Counted from the first letter of the stretch, positions 51,922 to 61,517 are shown. The stretch: DNA of 64,000 nucleotides from Arthrobacter sp. H35-D1 (GCF_030063185.1 NZ_JASISP010000013.1:1-64000); one strand, 5' to 3'. The notes: generated by a model from the sequence alone, not told the origin. A program made the numbers and translations.

Positions 51922-52581
51922 TTAATTGTGCAGCATGGATGGGGGCGCGGTGGACGGCGCTTTGGCTGGGCGCGGTCGGCGGAGCAGCCCGGCAACCATC
52001 AAGTATCCGGCCATGATGAGTGGAATGCACATAATGAGAATTGTCGCCACGAGGGGCAGCCCTGGAATAACAGGTTCGGCGGGCCCGGAACTGGTGGTTC
52101 CAAGAATGGGATCCACGGACCACGGGATGAGCCGGGCGAAATACAGGGCACCCAGCACGCCACCGGGGAAAAGGCAGGTTCCGAGAATCTTTTCCCATGT
52201 TTTCCAGCGTGTTCCCATCCACAAGCACGCCACCCCGGCAAACCAGCCGATGCCCGCCAGGAAGCCGCCAATCACCAGTAGAACTGCTGTCAGCGCGACC
52301 CAGGGGCTCGTCGAGCGCCAGCGCGGTGCTGTGGGGGCTCGGCCGTCTCCACTGCTGCGGCTACTGTCCGGACCTGCCATGTCTGCCAGGACGTCGTCGG
52401 GGTTTCCCAGTGAAGCCAGTACCTCGGAGACGGGGCGGTTTCCCCGGGACAGATCCTCGGAGATGTGCTCTTGGACCCCGAACAGGATTTCTTCCGATTG
52501 GTCCGCGGGCAGATGGGACAGCCTGGCTTCCAGCGCGGAGAGGTACTTTTGAACTTCCTGGCCATCAAGGCGGTTCATCAT
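51922..52581 (-). CDS. HAAS-domain membrane protein
   Basis: 219 residues. The N-terminal helical domain (QEVQKYLSALEARLSHLPADQSEEILFGVQEHISEDL) with LGNPDDVLADM is a HAAS/DUF1700-like signature. Three or four membrane helices follow. Such proteins are typically encoded beside a PadR regulator, as here: the start overlaps the PadR stop (ATGA). They are thought to act with the regulator in envelope responses; the exact role is unknown. Confidence 0.82.
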   Translation of the reverse strand: MMNRLDGQEVQKYLSALEARLSHLPADQSEEILFGVQEHISEDLSRGNRPVSEVLASLGNPDDVLADMAGPDSSRSSGDGRAPTAPRWRSTSPWVALTAVLLVIGGFLAGIGWFAGVACLWMGTRWKTWEKILGTCLFPGGVLGALYFARLIPWSVDPILGTTSSGPAEPVIPGLPLVATILIMCIPLIMAGYLMVAGLLRRPRPAKAPSTAPPSMLHN

Positions 52582-52925
52582 CGAGGGTCTCCTGTTGCAG
52601 AGTTGAGTATGTTGCTGACTGATTGCTGGAAGTCATTCCACACGCCGGTGAATGCGGCGAGCGACTCCCGGCCTGCCGCCGTCAGGGTGTAGTAGCGGCG
52701 AGGTGCGCCCTGGCTGGATTCGCGCCAGCTGGTTTCCACCTGCCCATTGCGGCGCAGCCGGGCCAACAGCGGGTACAGCGTTCCCTCGCTGGTGAGCAGC
52801 CCTTGGCCATGCAAGCCGTTGGCGATGTCCAGCCCATACATTTCGCCGTCGCCGATCATGGCCAGAACGCAGTACTCCAAGACTCCTTTGCGGAGGTTGG
52901 TGCTGATGGTGCCATTTGGTTCCAT
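52578..52925 (-). CDS. PadR-family regulator
   Basis: 115 residues from the ATG at 52925. Winged helix: LRKGVLEYCVLAMIGDGEMYGLDIANGLHG…LTSEGTLYPLLARLRRNGQVETSWRES, with YYTLTAAGRESL. On its strand TACTAT lies seven bases before the ATG, so the message is probably leaderless. It is the short PadR type with few C-terminal helices. It probably represses itself and the coupled HAAS gene. Confidence 0.88.
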   Translation of the reverse strand: MEPNGTISTNLRKGVLEYCVLAMIGDGEMYGLDIANGLHGQGLLTSEGTLYPLLARLRRNGQVETSWRESSQGAPRRYYTLTAAGRESLAAFTGVWNDFQQSVSNILNSATGDPR

Positions 52926-53026
52926 GTAATGCATAGTACCTTGCGATGCGAAGTGGTTCAATGCTTTTGGAGGCCGGGCAGGATAGCGTGGCAGCAAAGA
53001 ACCAACGCTGCGCGAGGAGTCCATCC

Positions 53027-54130
53027 ATGTCATCTACAACCGCCCTCATTGTCAGTGGCTACACCGAAGAGGGCTACGGTGCCGGTCCCGGGCTGGCATC
53101 CTTTGCCGTGCTGGCCGACGGAACGGTGGGGCAGTTGCAAGCCCAAAACGCAACCGTGCCAAATCCTTCGTTTGTCCTTTTCGGCGGCGGACACCTGCTG
53201 GCAGTGGAGGAACTGCCGCAGGGTGGGCTTGCCGCGTTGGACCCGCAGACCTTGGGACTGGTGGGGCGTGCCGCCACAGGGGGAGCCGACCCCTGCCACG
53301 CAGCCTTCATGGACGGCAAGGTGTGGGCTGCCAACTACTCCTCCGGCACCGCAGCCGTGGTGTCCTTGGCCGGGATGCTTGAAGGTGCCGCGCAGGAGCC
53401 GCAGCTTGTGGCCCATCCAGGCAGCGGTCCCGTGGTTGACAGGCAATCCCAATCCCACGTCCATCAGGTCACTGCCACCGCGTGGGGAACCGTGCTGGCC
53501 ACGGATCTCGGGGCGGACCGTGTTGATGAGTACGCACAAGTGGGGGAACTGATCGAGCTGCAGCGCGCGGCCCAGCTGCCGCCGGGCACCGGACCGCGCC
53601 ACCTTGTTCTCAAGGGCGACTTCATGCTGGTGGCAGGAGAACTCGACGGGCATCTGCACGTGTTGCGCAAAACGCTGCACAAGACCAGCAACGCGGAGCG
53701 CATCGATCGGCACCCGGTGGACGGTGCCGCAGGCGACTTCTTCTGGCAGTGGCTGTTCAAGTCGGTGCTGACGGAAAACCCGCAAGCGCAGGCAGACGGC
53801 AAGGATTTCTTCCCGTCCCATCTCCAGCTTTCCGCAGACGGCACCAAGCTCTATGCTGCCGTGCGCGGTCCCAACACGCTGGTGGTCATGGACGTCGGCG
53901 ATCTGGACGGGGTGACGGGGGAGGCCCTCGTGCCGCCGCGCTTCCTGCAGGAAATCCCCAGCGGCGGCGCCTGGCCGCGGCACTTCGCGGTGGCCAACAA
54001 CACGATGTACGTGGCCAACCAGTACTCCAACTCCGTGGCTGTCTTTGCCCTCGACGCGGACGGGCTGCTTGGCGCCGAGCCCGTGCAACGCCTGGAGTTT
54101 GGCAGCGCCACCTGTGTCCTGCCCGTCTAA
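53027..54130 (+). CDS. Lactonase-family beta-propeller protein
   Basis: 367 residues from the ATG at 53027 (GAGGAG seven bases upstream). Seven-bladed propeller pattern of the 6-phosphogluconolactonase (Pgl/YbhE) type: DPCHAAFMDGKVWAANYSSGTAAVV, SQSHVHQVTATAWG, GTGPRHLVLKGDFMLV, FFPSHLQLSADGTKLYAAVRGPNTLVV and WPRHFAVANNTMYVANQYSNSV. It probably hydrolyses 6-phosphogluconolactone or a similar sugar lactone. Confidence 0.85.
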   Translation: MSSTTALIVSGYTEEGYGAGPGLASFAVLADGTVGQLQAQNATVPNPSFVLFGGGHLLAVEELPQGGLAALDPQTLGLVGRAATGGADPCHAAFMDGKVWAANYSSGTAAVVSLAGMLEGAAQEPQLVAHPGSGPVVDRQSQSHVHQVTATAWGTVLATDLGADRVDEYAQVGELIELQRAAQLPPGTGPRHLVLKGDFMLVAGELDGHLHVLRKTLHKTSNAERIDRHPVDGAAGDFFWQWLFKSVLTENPQAQADGKDFFPSHLQLSADGTKLYAAVRGPNTLVVMDVGDLDGVTGEALVPPRFLQEIPSGGAWPRHFAVANNTMYVANQYSNSVAVFALDADGLLGAEPVQRLEFGSATCVLPV

Positions 54131-54196
54131 ATGAATGCCCGTATAAGTGAATGTCCGCTGGTGGACAGGACCCGCCGCGGTCATACCGTGCTCGTG

Positions 54197-54348
54197 CACC
54201 GGCGCAAGATCCAGCTCGGGTTCCGCGCATAGGCACAGCCAAATCAACTTATGCGCAGGATCCGGGCCCGGAGTCAGCGCAGAATCGCACCGGCGCAAGA
54301 TCCAAGGTTGGGTCACGCGCATAAGCGAAGTGGAATTAACTTATGCGC
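54197..54348. repeat. Two imperfect ~60-bp direct repeats, each with a dyad
   Basis: CACCGGCGCAAGATCCA occurs at 54197 and 54288. In each copy it is followed by GCGCATA, a spacer and AACTTATGCGC (ending at 54256 and 54348). GCGCATA and TATGCGC can pair inside each copy, so both units form hairpins. They fill the 337-base space before glyS. They resemble REP-type dispersed elements; a regulatory role is possible. Confidence 0.75.
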
Positions 54349-54467
54349 GGAATTCAGCACGGATTTCGCGCAGAACGGACTAATTCCCGCCGGACGCCCG
54401 CCCGACTGTAGTGTTGTCCCCGGACGGACCGCACCCAGCGGCCTCGTAATTCTTAGGAGTAGAACTA

Positions 54468-55853
54468 GTGGCGCCCCAATCCAAGCTTGACCAGGTCATT
54501 TCCCTCGCGAAACGTCGCGGCTTTGTTTTTCAGGCTGGTGAGATTTACGGCGGCTCGCGGTCGGCCTGGGATTACGGTCCCCTCGGCGTGGAGCTGAAGG
54601 AGAACATCAAGCGCGAATGGTGGCAATCCTTCGTGCGCGGGCGCGAGGACATGGTGGGGCTGGACTCCTCCATCATCCTGCCCAAGGCCGTGTGGGAGGC
54701 CTCGGGCCACGTCGCCACCTTCACCGATCCGCTCATCGAGTGCACTCAGTGCCACAAGCGCCACCGCCAGGACCACCTCATTGAGGGGTTCGTGGCGAAG
54801 AAGAAGCGCCAGCCGGAAAACGGCATGGATGAGATTGTCTGCCCCGACTGCGGCAACAAGGGCCAGTGGACCGAACCGCAGCTGTTTTCCGGACTGGTCA
54901 AGACCTTCCTGGGGCCTGTGGACAACGAAGCAGGCCTGCATTACATGCGCCCTGAAACCGCGCAGGGCATCTTTGTGAACTTCAACAATGTGCTCACCAC
55001 CTCGCGCAAAAAGCCCCCGTTCGGCATCGGCCAGATCGGCAAGGCCTTCCGCAACGAGATCACCCCCGGAAACTTCATCTTCCGCACCCGCGAGTTCGAG
55101 CAGATGGAGATTGAGTTCTTCGTCGCCGCCGAGGATGCGGACAAGTGGTTCAAGGAATGGGTGGACCTGTGCTGGGCCTGGTTCCTGGATCTGGGCATCA
55201 ACCCGGAGAACATGCGCCAGTTTGACGTCCCCGACGGCGAGCGGGCCCACTACTCTGCCGTCACCATCGACTTCGAGTACAAGTTCGGTTTCCAGGGCAG
55301 CGAGTGGGGCGAGCTCATGGGTGTTGCCAACCGCACCGACTATGACCTGAACTCGCACACCAAGGGCTCCGGCACTGACCTGAGCTACTTCAACCAGGCC
55401 ACGGGCGAGCGCTTCACCCCGTACGTCATCGAGCCCTCCTTCGGCCTGACCCGTTCCATGATGGCGTTCCTGGTGGACGCCTACGTTGAGGACGAGGCAC
55501 CCAACTCAAAGGGCGGCGTGGACAAGCGCACAGTGCTCAAGCTGGACCCGCGTCTGGCCCCCGTCAAGGCCGCCGTGCTGCCGCTCTCGCGCAACGAGGA
55601 CCTCTCGCCGAAGGCCAAGGAACTCGCCAATACGCTGCGCAAGCACTGGAACATCGACTTCGACGACGCCGGCGCCATTGGCCGCCGCTACCGCCGCCAG
55701 GACGAGATCGGCACGCCGTTCTGCATCACCGTCGACTTCGACACGCTCGAGGACAACGCCGTGACCATCCGTGAGCGCGACACCATGAGCCAAGAGCGCG
55801 TGCCCCTGGACGGCGTGCAGGCCTACCTGGCCACCCGCCTCCTGGGTGCATAG
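54468..55853 (+). CDS. glyS: Glycyl-tRNA synthetase (alpha2 type)
   Basis: 461 residues starting at GTG with AGGAG eight bases upstream. Class II motifs: [73 protein letters not shown] and [18 protein letters not shown]. The C-terminal anticodon-binding domain is present. The length fits bacterial homodimeric GlyRS. A CxxC zinc-like pair occurs in [10 protein letters not shown] and VCPDCGNKG. Confidence 0.96.
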   Translation: MAPQSKLDQVISLAKRRGFVFQAGEIYGGSRSAWDYGPLGVELKENIKREWWQSFVRGREDMVGLDSSIILPKAVWEASGHVATFTDPLIECTQCHKRHRQDHLIEGFVAKKKRQPENGMDEIVCPDCGNKGQWTEPQLFSGLVKTFLGPVDNEAGLHYMRPETAQGIFVNFNNVLTTSRKKPPFGIGQIGKAFRNEITPGNFIFRTREFEQMEIEFFVAAEDADKWFKEWVDLCWAWFLDLGINPENMRQFDVPDGERAHYSAVTIDFEYKFGFQGSEWGELMGVANRTDYDLNSHTKGSGTDLSYFNQATGERFTPYVIEPSFGLTRSMMAFLVDAYVEDEAPNSKGGVDKRTVLKLDPRLAPVKAAVLPLSRNEDLSPKAKELANTLRKHWNIDFDDAGAIGRRYRRQDEIGTPFCITVDFDTLEDNAVTIRERDTMSQERVPLDGVQAYLATRLLGA

Positions 55854-55855
55854 GC

Positions 55856-56848
55856 GTGGCTGAACTTGTCTACCGGTCCTGGCAGGACGGCGACGACCTG
55901 GCCCTGAACGAAATCTGGGGAGACGCCGAGTCCGCCCCGGCCGGCCAGTTCCGTGCGGCGCTGACACCGGATTCCACCGCGAATCCGTGGCGGCGCACCA
56001 TCGTGGCCGAGGATCAGGGCATCCCCGTCGCGGCGGCCGTGGTGTATTCCACCAAGCTGCACCCGGCGCGGCTCTGGGCGTACGTCGAGGTGTCCGCCGA
56101 CCACCGCCGCGCAGGCGTTGGCGCGACCTTGTTGACCATGCTGCGCCACGAAGCCTCCGCTGCCTTGGCCGCAGGATTGACAAGCACGACGGCGTTGCGC
56201 AGCAAAGTGGCGCCCGGAACCTCCGGCGCTGCCTTCGCCGAGGCGACGGGATTGGCCGTGCTGCAGCGCAACAGGGTGGTGGAAGTGGGCCCCAACGCCC
56301 TGAAGCTGCCGATGTTCGGTGAAGGAACCGAGGAGGAGGCGGAGGCCCATGTCCAGGACTTGGCCACGGGATCCGTTGAGCTGACTGATGTGGTGGGTCG
56401 CTACTACGAATCGGTGAACCAGTGGGACCCCACCGGCGTGCTCAGCCCCGGGCTGGTGCAGCGCATGTTTCTTGACGACCTGACGGGTGCCCACGGTGCC
56501 CTGGTGCTGCGGGCCGAGCCGGCTAGCGCCTTCGGTGCCGATGTTGCCCCCAGCAAGAAGGGCAAGATTCAAGCCTTTGCGTTGAGCTACTCACAAGGCC
56601 ACATCAGCTCCGGGGAGGAGGCTGCACCGGCCGCCGCCTCCGAGGTGTTCATGGGCGTGGAGCCGGCACTGGCGCATGACGCCGCAGTGCAGGCCGTCTA
56701 CGACCTGCTCGCCCTGATCACCCACCAGTACCCGGTGCTGCTTGAACTCGACGACTCCATGGAAGCCCTGGCCGCCGTGGTCAACCCCATGCTGGGGGTC
56801 GGTGCCGCCAAGGTTCGCGGCACCGACACCCTGGTGGTCGGCGAGTAA
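55856..56848 (+). CDS. GNAT-family acetyltransferase
   Basis: 330 residues starting at a GTG two bases after the glyS stop, so co-translation is likely. The GNAT core includes AAAVVYSTKLHPARLWAYVEVSADHRRAGVGATLLTML, with the acetyl-CoA loop RRAGVG. The C-terminal half looks like a second, degenerate GNAT lobe (AEPASAFGADVAP, VFMGVEPALAHDAAVQAVYDLLALI). Substrate unknown. Confidence 0.85.
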   Translation: MAELVYRSWQDGDDLALNEIWGDAESAPAGQFRAALTPDSTANPWRRTIVAEDQGIPVAAAVVYSTKLHPARLWAYVEVSADHRRAGVGATLLTMLRHEASAALAAGLTSTTALRSKVAPGTSGAAFAEATGLAVLQRNRVVEVGPNALKLPMFGEGTEEEAEAHVQDLATGSVELTDVVGRYYESVNQWDPTGVLSPGLVQRMFLDDLTGAHGALVLRAEPASAFGADVAPSKKGKIQAFALSYSQGHISSGEEAAPAAASEVFMGVEPALAHDAAVQAVYDLLALITHQYPVLLELDDSMEALAAVVNPMLGVGAAKVRGTDTLVVGE

Positions 56849-57090
56849 CAAGCGGCATACCGCCACCATCGCATCTCTGGCGGGCGGGCCGGGCTCCTCG
56901 CGGGCAGTAAGATTTCTTCGGTCGCTGGGCGACCTTGGTAAGAGATTTCCGAGGGTTCCCCGCTGAGCTTGCGAAGCGAGGGAAGGAAATCACGCCATCC
57001 CCGCTCCGGGAGCCCAGCCCGCCCGGGCACGGTGCTTGTCGAGCCCCACCCCGCCCGCACCCCCATAACGCAAAGGACTGCCACCTGCCC

Positions 57091-58404
57091 ATGGGCCATT
57101 CCCATTCGCACTCTGACGAAACACTGTTGACCCGCCCGGAGCTGCGCCGCCGCAAGGCTGTGCGTCAACGGGCGGTCGTTCTGCTGAGCTGGATTCTGGC
57201 ACCCCTGGCAGCGCTGACAATTGCGGCCCTGGTGGTGATGTGGCCAGACGCGGGGAGTGCCCCGTCCCAGGTCGGCAACCCCTATGCGGCGGCACCAGGG
57301 GCGAGCATCGACGCGGGAGCTGTGCAGCGCACCGCCACGGAGGACTGCTCAACCAGCACCGGCGGAACCGCCGGAACCAGCTGCTTCATCGCCTACACCG
57401 AGGTCAAGGGGGCGGGCGAGGTGCCCGTCGTCGTCAGCCCAGACATCGTGCAGTCCCGCGGAGTCAAGGCCGGGGACACTGTTCGATACCTGAACCTGTC
57501 CGGGCTGGCCGCCGTCACCGGTGCCGAACACAGCGGGGCCGAGTATGTGTTCATGGATTTTGTGCGCACCCTGCCCATGGGATTGTTGGCCGCACTCTAT
57601 GCCCTGGTGGTGGTGGCAGTCGCCCGGTGGCGCGGGCTGCGCGCCATGGTGGGCCTGGGCGGTGCCTTCGGGGTGTTGGCGTGGTTCATTTTGCCCGCCC
57701 TGGCCCAAGGACAGCCGCCGCTGCTGGTCGCTCTGGTGGGCTCCTCGGCGATCATGTTCGGCGTGTTGTATTTTGCCCACGGTTTTTCCGTGCGCACATC
57801 CACGGCACTGCTGGGAACCCTTTTTGGGCTCGGCGTCACGGCGGGGCTTGCAGCCTGGGCGGTGGATGCCGCCGCGCTGACCGGCACGTCGGGACACAAT
57901 GCGTACCAGCTGATGAGCCTGACCAACGGCATGTCGCTCTCCGGAATGATTCTGTGCGGACTCGTCATTTCCGGCTTGGGCGTGCTCAACGACGTGACCA
58001 TCACCCAGTCCTCGGCGGTGTGGGAGCTTCATGAAATGGCTCCGCACACCACGGCCAAGGAGTTGTTCGGCTCGGCCATGCGGATCGGCCGCGACCATAT
58101 CGCCTCGACCGTCTACACCATCGCCTTTGCCTACGCCGGAAGTGCGCTGCCGGTGCTGTTGATGGTCTCGCTCTTTGACCAGCAGCTGCTGACGGCGCTG
58201 ACCGGCGTGGAGCTGGCCGAGGAAATTGTGCGGATCCTCGTCGGGTCCATCGGGCTGGTCCTGGCCATTCCGGTCACGACGGCGGTGGCGGTCGCCGTCG
58301 TCAAGGCCACCGGGCGGACTCCGATCCCAGCTGCCGGGCCAACGCCGTCAGCGGAAGTGCGCCATCGTGAACCGGCGCGCGACCAAGTCCTGGACCCCCT
58401 GTAG
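57091..58404 (+). CDS. YibE/F-family membrane protein
   Basis: 437 residues from the ATG at 57091. A His-rich start (MGHSHSHSDE) precedes the first helix. A ~100-residue extracytoplasmic domain (CSTSTGGTAGTSCFIAYTEVKGAG…) follows. Then come about seven helices with the YibE/F signature (GLGVLNDVTITQSSAVWELHE and AMRIGRDHIASTVYTIAFAYAGSALPVLL). Function is unknown for the family. The region 56849-57090 contains a bulged hairpin around 56943-56993. The 3' end overlaps the convergent FAD gene by 57 bp. Confidence 0.88.
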   Translation: MGHSHSHSDETLLTRPELRRRKAVRQRAVVLLSWILAPLAALTIAALVVMWPDAGSAPSQVGNPYAAAPGASIDAGAVQRTATEDCSTSTGGTAGTSCFIAYTEVKGAGEVPVVVSPDIVQSRGVKAGDTVRYLNLSGLAAVTGAEHSGAEYVFMDFVRTLPMGLLAALYALVVVAVARWRGLRAMVGLGGAFGVLAWFILPALAQGQPPLLVALVGSSAIMFGVLYFAHGFSVRTSTALLGTLFGLGVTAGLAAWAVDAAALTGTSGHNAYQLMSLTNGMSLSGMILCGLVISGLGVLNDVTITQSSAVWELHEMAPHTTAKELFGSAMRIGRDHIASTVYTIAFAYAGSALPVLLMVSLFDQQLLTALTGVELAEEIVRILVGSIGLVLAIPVTTAVAVAVVKATGRTPIPAAGPTPSAEVRHREPARDQVLDPL

Positions 58405-59526
58405 GCGAAACACTGCCCTGACGCCGGCGTGCCGGAAGCGCAGGAACGACGCCGGCAGCGGACGTCCCAGCGCCATGTTCAGCCACGCCTGCCGGGAGGC
58501 CGAACGGGCTGCCGCCATCCGGCGTCGTTCGAAGCTTTGCAAGCGGGGCCCCGTGGCTTCCCCGCGCAGCGCTGCCACCATGACGGGGGCCAGTGCTTGG
58601 GCGTCCAACCAGCCCAGGTTCATGCCTTGGCCGCCGATGGGGCTGATCTCATGGGCGGCGTCGCCCACCAGTGCAGCCCGGCCCTGGACCATGCGCCGCG
58701 CAATTCTGAACCGCACGTCGAAGGCGCTGAGCATGCTGTTCGCCTCCGCCTGAACTTCGACGCCGGTGCGCGCCTTGACCAGCTCGGCCAGGCCGGGGGC
58801 CGTGGGCCCGCTGAGGAGGGCATCGGTGTGCACCACCCAGCGGCGCAGCCCGCCAGGCAACGGAAAGGACTCCACAATCCCGCCCGGTTCCAGATACAGC
58901 ATCGCCGTGGAGCCATCGGTGCCGGTGTCCGGAAAATCGCCCATCACGTACGTGTCGGGATAGTCCCGCCCGCTCGTTGAGATGCGCAACAGCCGCCGGA
59001 GCGCCGACCGGGCGCCGTCGGCCCCCACCACCAACCGGCCTGCAACGCTCTCCTGCTGATCCCCGGTGTTGCGGCGGCCTGAAAGCGTAAGGGACGTCCC
59101 GCCGTCGTGCAGGGAATCCACGCAAAAGTCCCGCACCAGGGCCTCCGGATCAAGCTCGCGCACCCGCGCTTCCAGAATGGCTTCCGTGCGAACCTGTGGC
59201 AGCGTGAGCACGAACGGCCACTGCATTCCTGCCTGGTCGAAGGACAATTGGGCCACTTCCCGTCCGCCGCTGAGCGCCATCCCGCGGGGGACTCGCACGC
59301 CCTCGGCCACCATCGCCGAGGCCACACCGGCGAGTTCCAAGGCGGCAAGGGACGGCGGGTGGATGCCAATGGCCCGCGAATGCACGCCGGGTTCGGTGCG
59401 CTGCTCCAGAATGCGCACCGACACCCCCTCCTGCAACAACAGTGCGCCCAAGTACAGCCCCACCGGCCCGGCGCCCACAATGACGACGTCAAACACGGTG
59501 GTCCGGGGCATCTCGTTCCCGGGCAT
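58348..59526 (-). CDS. FAD-dependent monooxygenase of the type III PKS cluster
   Basis: 392 residues. FAD motifs: DVVIVGAGPVGLYLGALLLQEGVSVRILEQRTEPG (GxGxxG), GRLVVGADGARSALRR (DG motif) and RAALVGDAAHEISPIGGQGMNLGWLDA (GD motif). It is a class A aromatic hydroxylase. Following the PKS and methyltransferase genes, it probably hydroxylates the phenolic ring of their product, in analogy to SrsC of Streptomyces griseus. The start overlaps the methyltransferase stop by 38 bases (an ATG at 59511 is also possible). Confidence 0.88.
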   Translation of the reverse strand: MPGNEMPRTTVFDVVIVGAGPVGLYLGALLLQEGVSVRILEQRTEPGVHSRAIGIHPPSLAALELAGVASAMVAEGVRVPRGMALSGGREVAQLSFDQAGMQWPFVLTLPQVRTEAILEARVRELDPEALVRDFCVDSLHDGGTSLTLSGRRNTGDQQESVAGRLVVGADGARSALRRLLRISTSGRDYPDTYVMGDFPDTGTDGSTAMLYLEPGGIVESFPLPGGLRRWVVHTDALLSGPTAPGLAELVKARTGVEVQAEANSMLSAFDVRFRIARRMVQGRAALVGDAAHEISPIGGQGMNLGWLDAQALAPVMVAALRGEATGPRLQSFERRRMAAARSASRQAWLNMALGRPLPASFLRFRHAGVRAVFRLQGVQDLVARRFTMAHFR

Positions 59527-60238
59527 TGAATAGCAGCAGGTTTCGCCAGGGAGCGGCGGACTCCACGCGCCAGCCCGGGGGCACCACGGCCCGCAACTCC
59601 GGTGCCGTGTAACTGCGCCGGATCGAGGTCAGCCCGTCGCGGCGGATGAACGAGCCCGGGAAAAACGGCAGCGTCCCCACCGAAAACAGTCCATAGGCCA
59701 CCGGGCTGCGCGCGATGTCGCTGTGGATCACAGCCCGGCGCGCCAAGCGGGCCGAATCCTGCAGCAGGGCTTGGAGTTCTTCCGGTGCGAGGTGATGGAG
59801 CATGTGGTTGGAAATGACGACGTCGAACGCGGCACCTTCACCGACCAGCACGCCGCTGTGGACATCCCGGAAGGCGACGGACCCGCTCGCGGCGTGAGCC
59901 TGCGCGAAGTCGATGGCCCGGGGATCGGGGTCAATGGCCGTGATGGACAGCGCCAGCCCGTCACGGGCCGCCCACGTGGCCAGGCTGGCGGCGATGTCCC
60001 CGCCGCCGCAGCCGATGTCCAGCAAGGTGGTGGTGCGGGTTGGCGAGAGCAGCGGCTTGATGAGCTGTTGGTAGACGCCGTGCCAGCGTGAAACCACCCT
60101 GTTGACCAGCGGGAACTGGGCGTAGGTGCGCGCCAAGGCGGCCGGATCGCAATCGGCTTTGTCCATTTCCTCCACGGCATGCTCGTCCCGGGCGGCCAAA
60201 AAGGACTTTCCCCGGGCTGTGGGGGAGCCCTTAGGCAT
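59489..60238 (-). CDS. Class I SAM methyltransferase of the PKS cluster
   Basis: 249 residues from the ATG at 60238, which overlaps the PKS stop by eight bases. Motif I is LLDIGCGGGDIAASLATWA, followed by ITAIDPDPRAIDFAQ and FDVVISNHMLHHLAPEEL. It probably methylates the polyketide-derived phenol, by position analogy with SrsB of S. griseus. The fold is clear, the substrate is inferred. Confidence 0.88.
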   Translation of the reverse strand: MPKGSPTARGKSFLAARDEHAVEEMDKADCDPAALARTYAQFPLVNRVVSRWHGVYQQLIKPLLSPTRTTTLLDIGCGGGDIAASLATWAARDGLALSITAIDPDPRAIDFAQAHAASGSVAFRDVHSGVLVGEGAAFDVVISNHMLHHLAPEELQALLQDSARLARRAVIHSDIARSPVAYGLFSVGTLPFFPGSFIRRDGLTSIRRSYTAPELRAVVPPGWRVESAAPWRNLLLFNARERDAPDHRV

Positions 60239-61517
60239 TGCCTGCCGGGGCCGCGGTCTGCGGGGCCGCGGTCTGCGGGGCCGCCGTCGGATCCGGCACA
60301 ATTTCGGCGTCCAATATGGCTAGTTCCTCCTGTGCAGAGGCCGACTGGGCGGAAGCGGTTTGGCCCACTTCCGGCAGCACCGAAGTGGGCGGGCCAACCT
60401 TGGTGAACAGCCCCGTCTCCACTGTCAGGCCGGGCCCGAAAGCCATTCCGCAGATGGTTTCACGCGGCTGCTCGGCTGGCTGTTCCATGATGTGCTTGAG
60501 CACAAACATCACCGTTGCGCTGGACATGTTGCCGAAGTTGCGCAGCGTTTCCCGCGCAGGGACGAGCTGATCTTCGCTCAGCTCCAATTTGGCCTGGACC
60601 TTGTCAAGAATGCTTCTGCCGCCGGGGTGGATGGCCCAATGCCGGATGTCGCTGTACGGGCGCCCTTCCAAGGCCGGCTCGTTGTCAAGCAGCGGTTTCA
60701 GCGCCTCCACAATGTGCTCGTCAATGATCTTGGGCACGTACGTGTCCAGCACCATTTCAAAGCCGTGGTCGCCAATGTTCCAGGCCATTGAATCTTCGCC
60801 CACGGGGGTCAGCACCGTCTCAAAGTGGTCCAGTTCAAGGGCCGGCGCCGTCAGCGGCAGCTCACGGCCGGTGACCACTGCGGCGGCGGCTCCGTCGGCA
60901 AAAAGGGAAGAGCCCATGATGGTGTCGGGATCGTTGGAGGTGCGCACATGCAGGGAACACAGTTCCACCGAGACCACCAGCACCACGGCCTTCGGATCGG
61001 CCTCGCAAAACGCCTTGGCGGCACGCAGGGCCGGAAAAGCCGCGTAACAGCCCATGAAGCCAAGATGGTAGCGCTGCACCGAAGGGTTCAGCCCCAGCGC
61101 GCGGACAATCTTGTAGTCCGGGCCCGGATTGAAAAATCCTGTGCAGGAGACGGTGACCACGTGGGTGATGTCCTCCGCCACCAGATCCGGGCATGCAGCA
61201 ACGGCCTTGGAGGCGGCTTCAATGAACAGGGGAGTGGCTTCGGCGGCAAAGAGGTCGTTGCGGACCTTGGTGCTGGGGTTGAGCAGCAGTCCGGAGTCGC
61301 CGTCGTAAAACACGGGGTTGGGGCCGCGGAAATCCAGGCTCATTTCCGCCACGGCCGTGTGGCGGGTGTCGATGGCTGCCGAATCAAAGCAGGTGCGGAC
61401 CAGCCGCTGGCCCAGGCGCGTCAGTCCGGGCTGGGCGGCAAAGACATCCCGTGCTTCGGGCTGGATTAAAATGGTGGGCGGAACTGCAGTTTCCAAGGAC
61501 CTCAATGTGACCGTCAT
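60231..61517 (-). CDS. Type III polyketide synthase (alkylresorcinol/alkylpyrone type)
   Basis: 428 residues. Catalytic triad: Cys157 in HLGFMGCYAAF, His297 in WAIHPGG, Asn330 in NFGNMSSAT. It also has FADGAAAAVV and a C-terminal AFGPGLTVETGLF typical of the CHS/STS superfamily. It condenses malonyl-CoA onto a fatty acyl or similar starter. A ~45-residue tail rich in Ala/Gln/Pro carries a TAAPQ repeat. As first gene of an overlapping PKS-methyltransferase-hydroxylase operon it fits phenolic-lipid synthesis. Confidence 0.93.
   Translation of the reverse strand: MTVTLRSLETAVPPTILIQPEARDVFAAQPGLTRLGQRLVRTCFDSAAIDTRHTAVAEMSLDFRGPNPVFYDGDSGLLLNPSTKVRNDLFAAEATPLFIEAASKAVAACPDLVAEDITHVVTVSCTGFFNPGPDYKIVRALGLNPSVQRYHLGFMGCYAAFPALRAAKAFCEADPKAVVLVVSVELCSLHVRTSNDPDTIMGSSLFADGAAAAVVTGRELPLTAPALELDHFETVLTPVGEDSMAWNIGDHGFEMVLDTYVPKIIDEHIVEALKPLLDNEPALEGRPYSDIRHWAIHPGGRSILDKVQAKLELSEDQLVPARETLRNFGNMSSATVMFVLKHIMEQPAEQPRETICGMAFGPGLTVETGLFTKVGPPTSVLPEVGQTASAQSASAQEELAILDAEIVPDPTAAPQTAAPQTAAPAGNA

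Noticed and set aside
53030-54322. Open frame of 430 codons antisense to the lactonase gene
   Set aside because: Shadow; the lactonase on the + strand has propeller motifs and a good ribosome-binding site.
54131-54467. T-box riboswitch before glyS
   Set aside because: No specifier loop or T-box sequence (TGGNACCGCG) is seen; the structures are repeated dyads instead.
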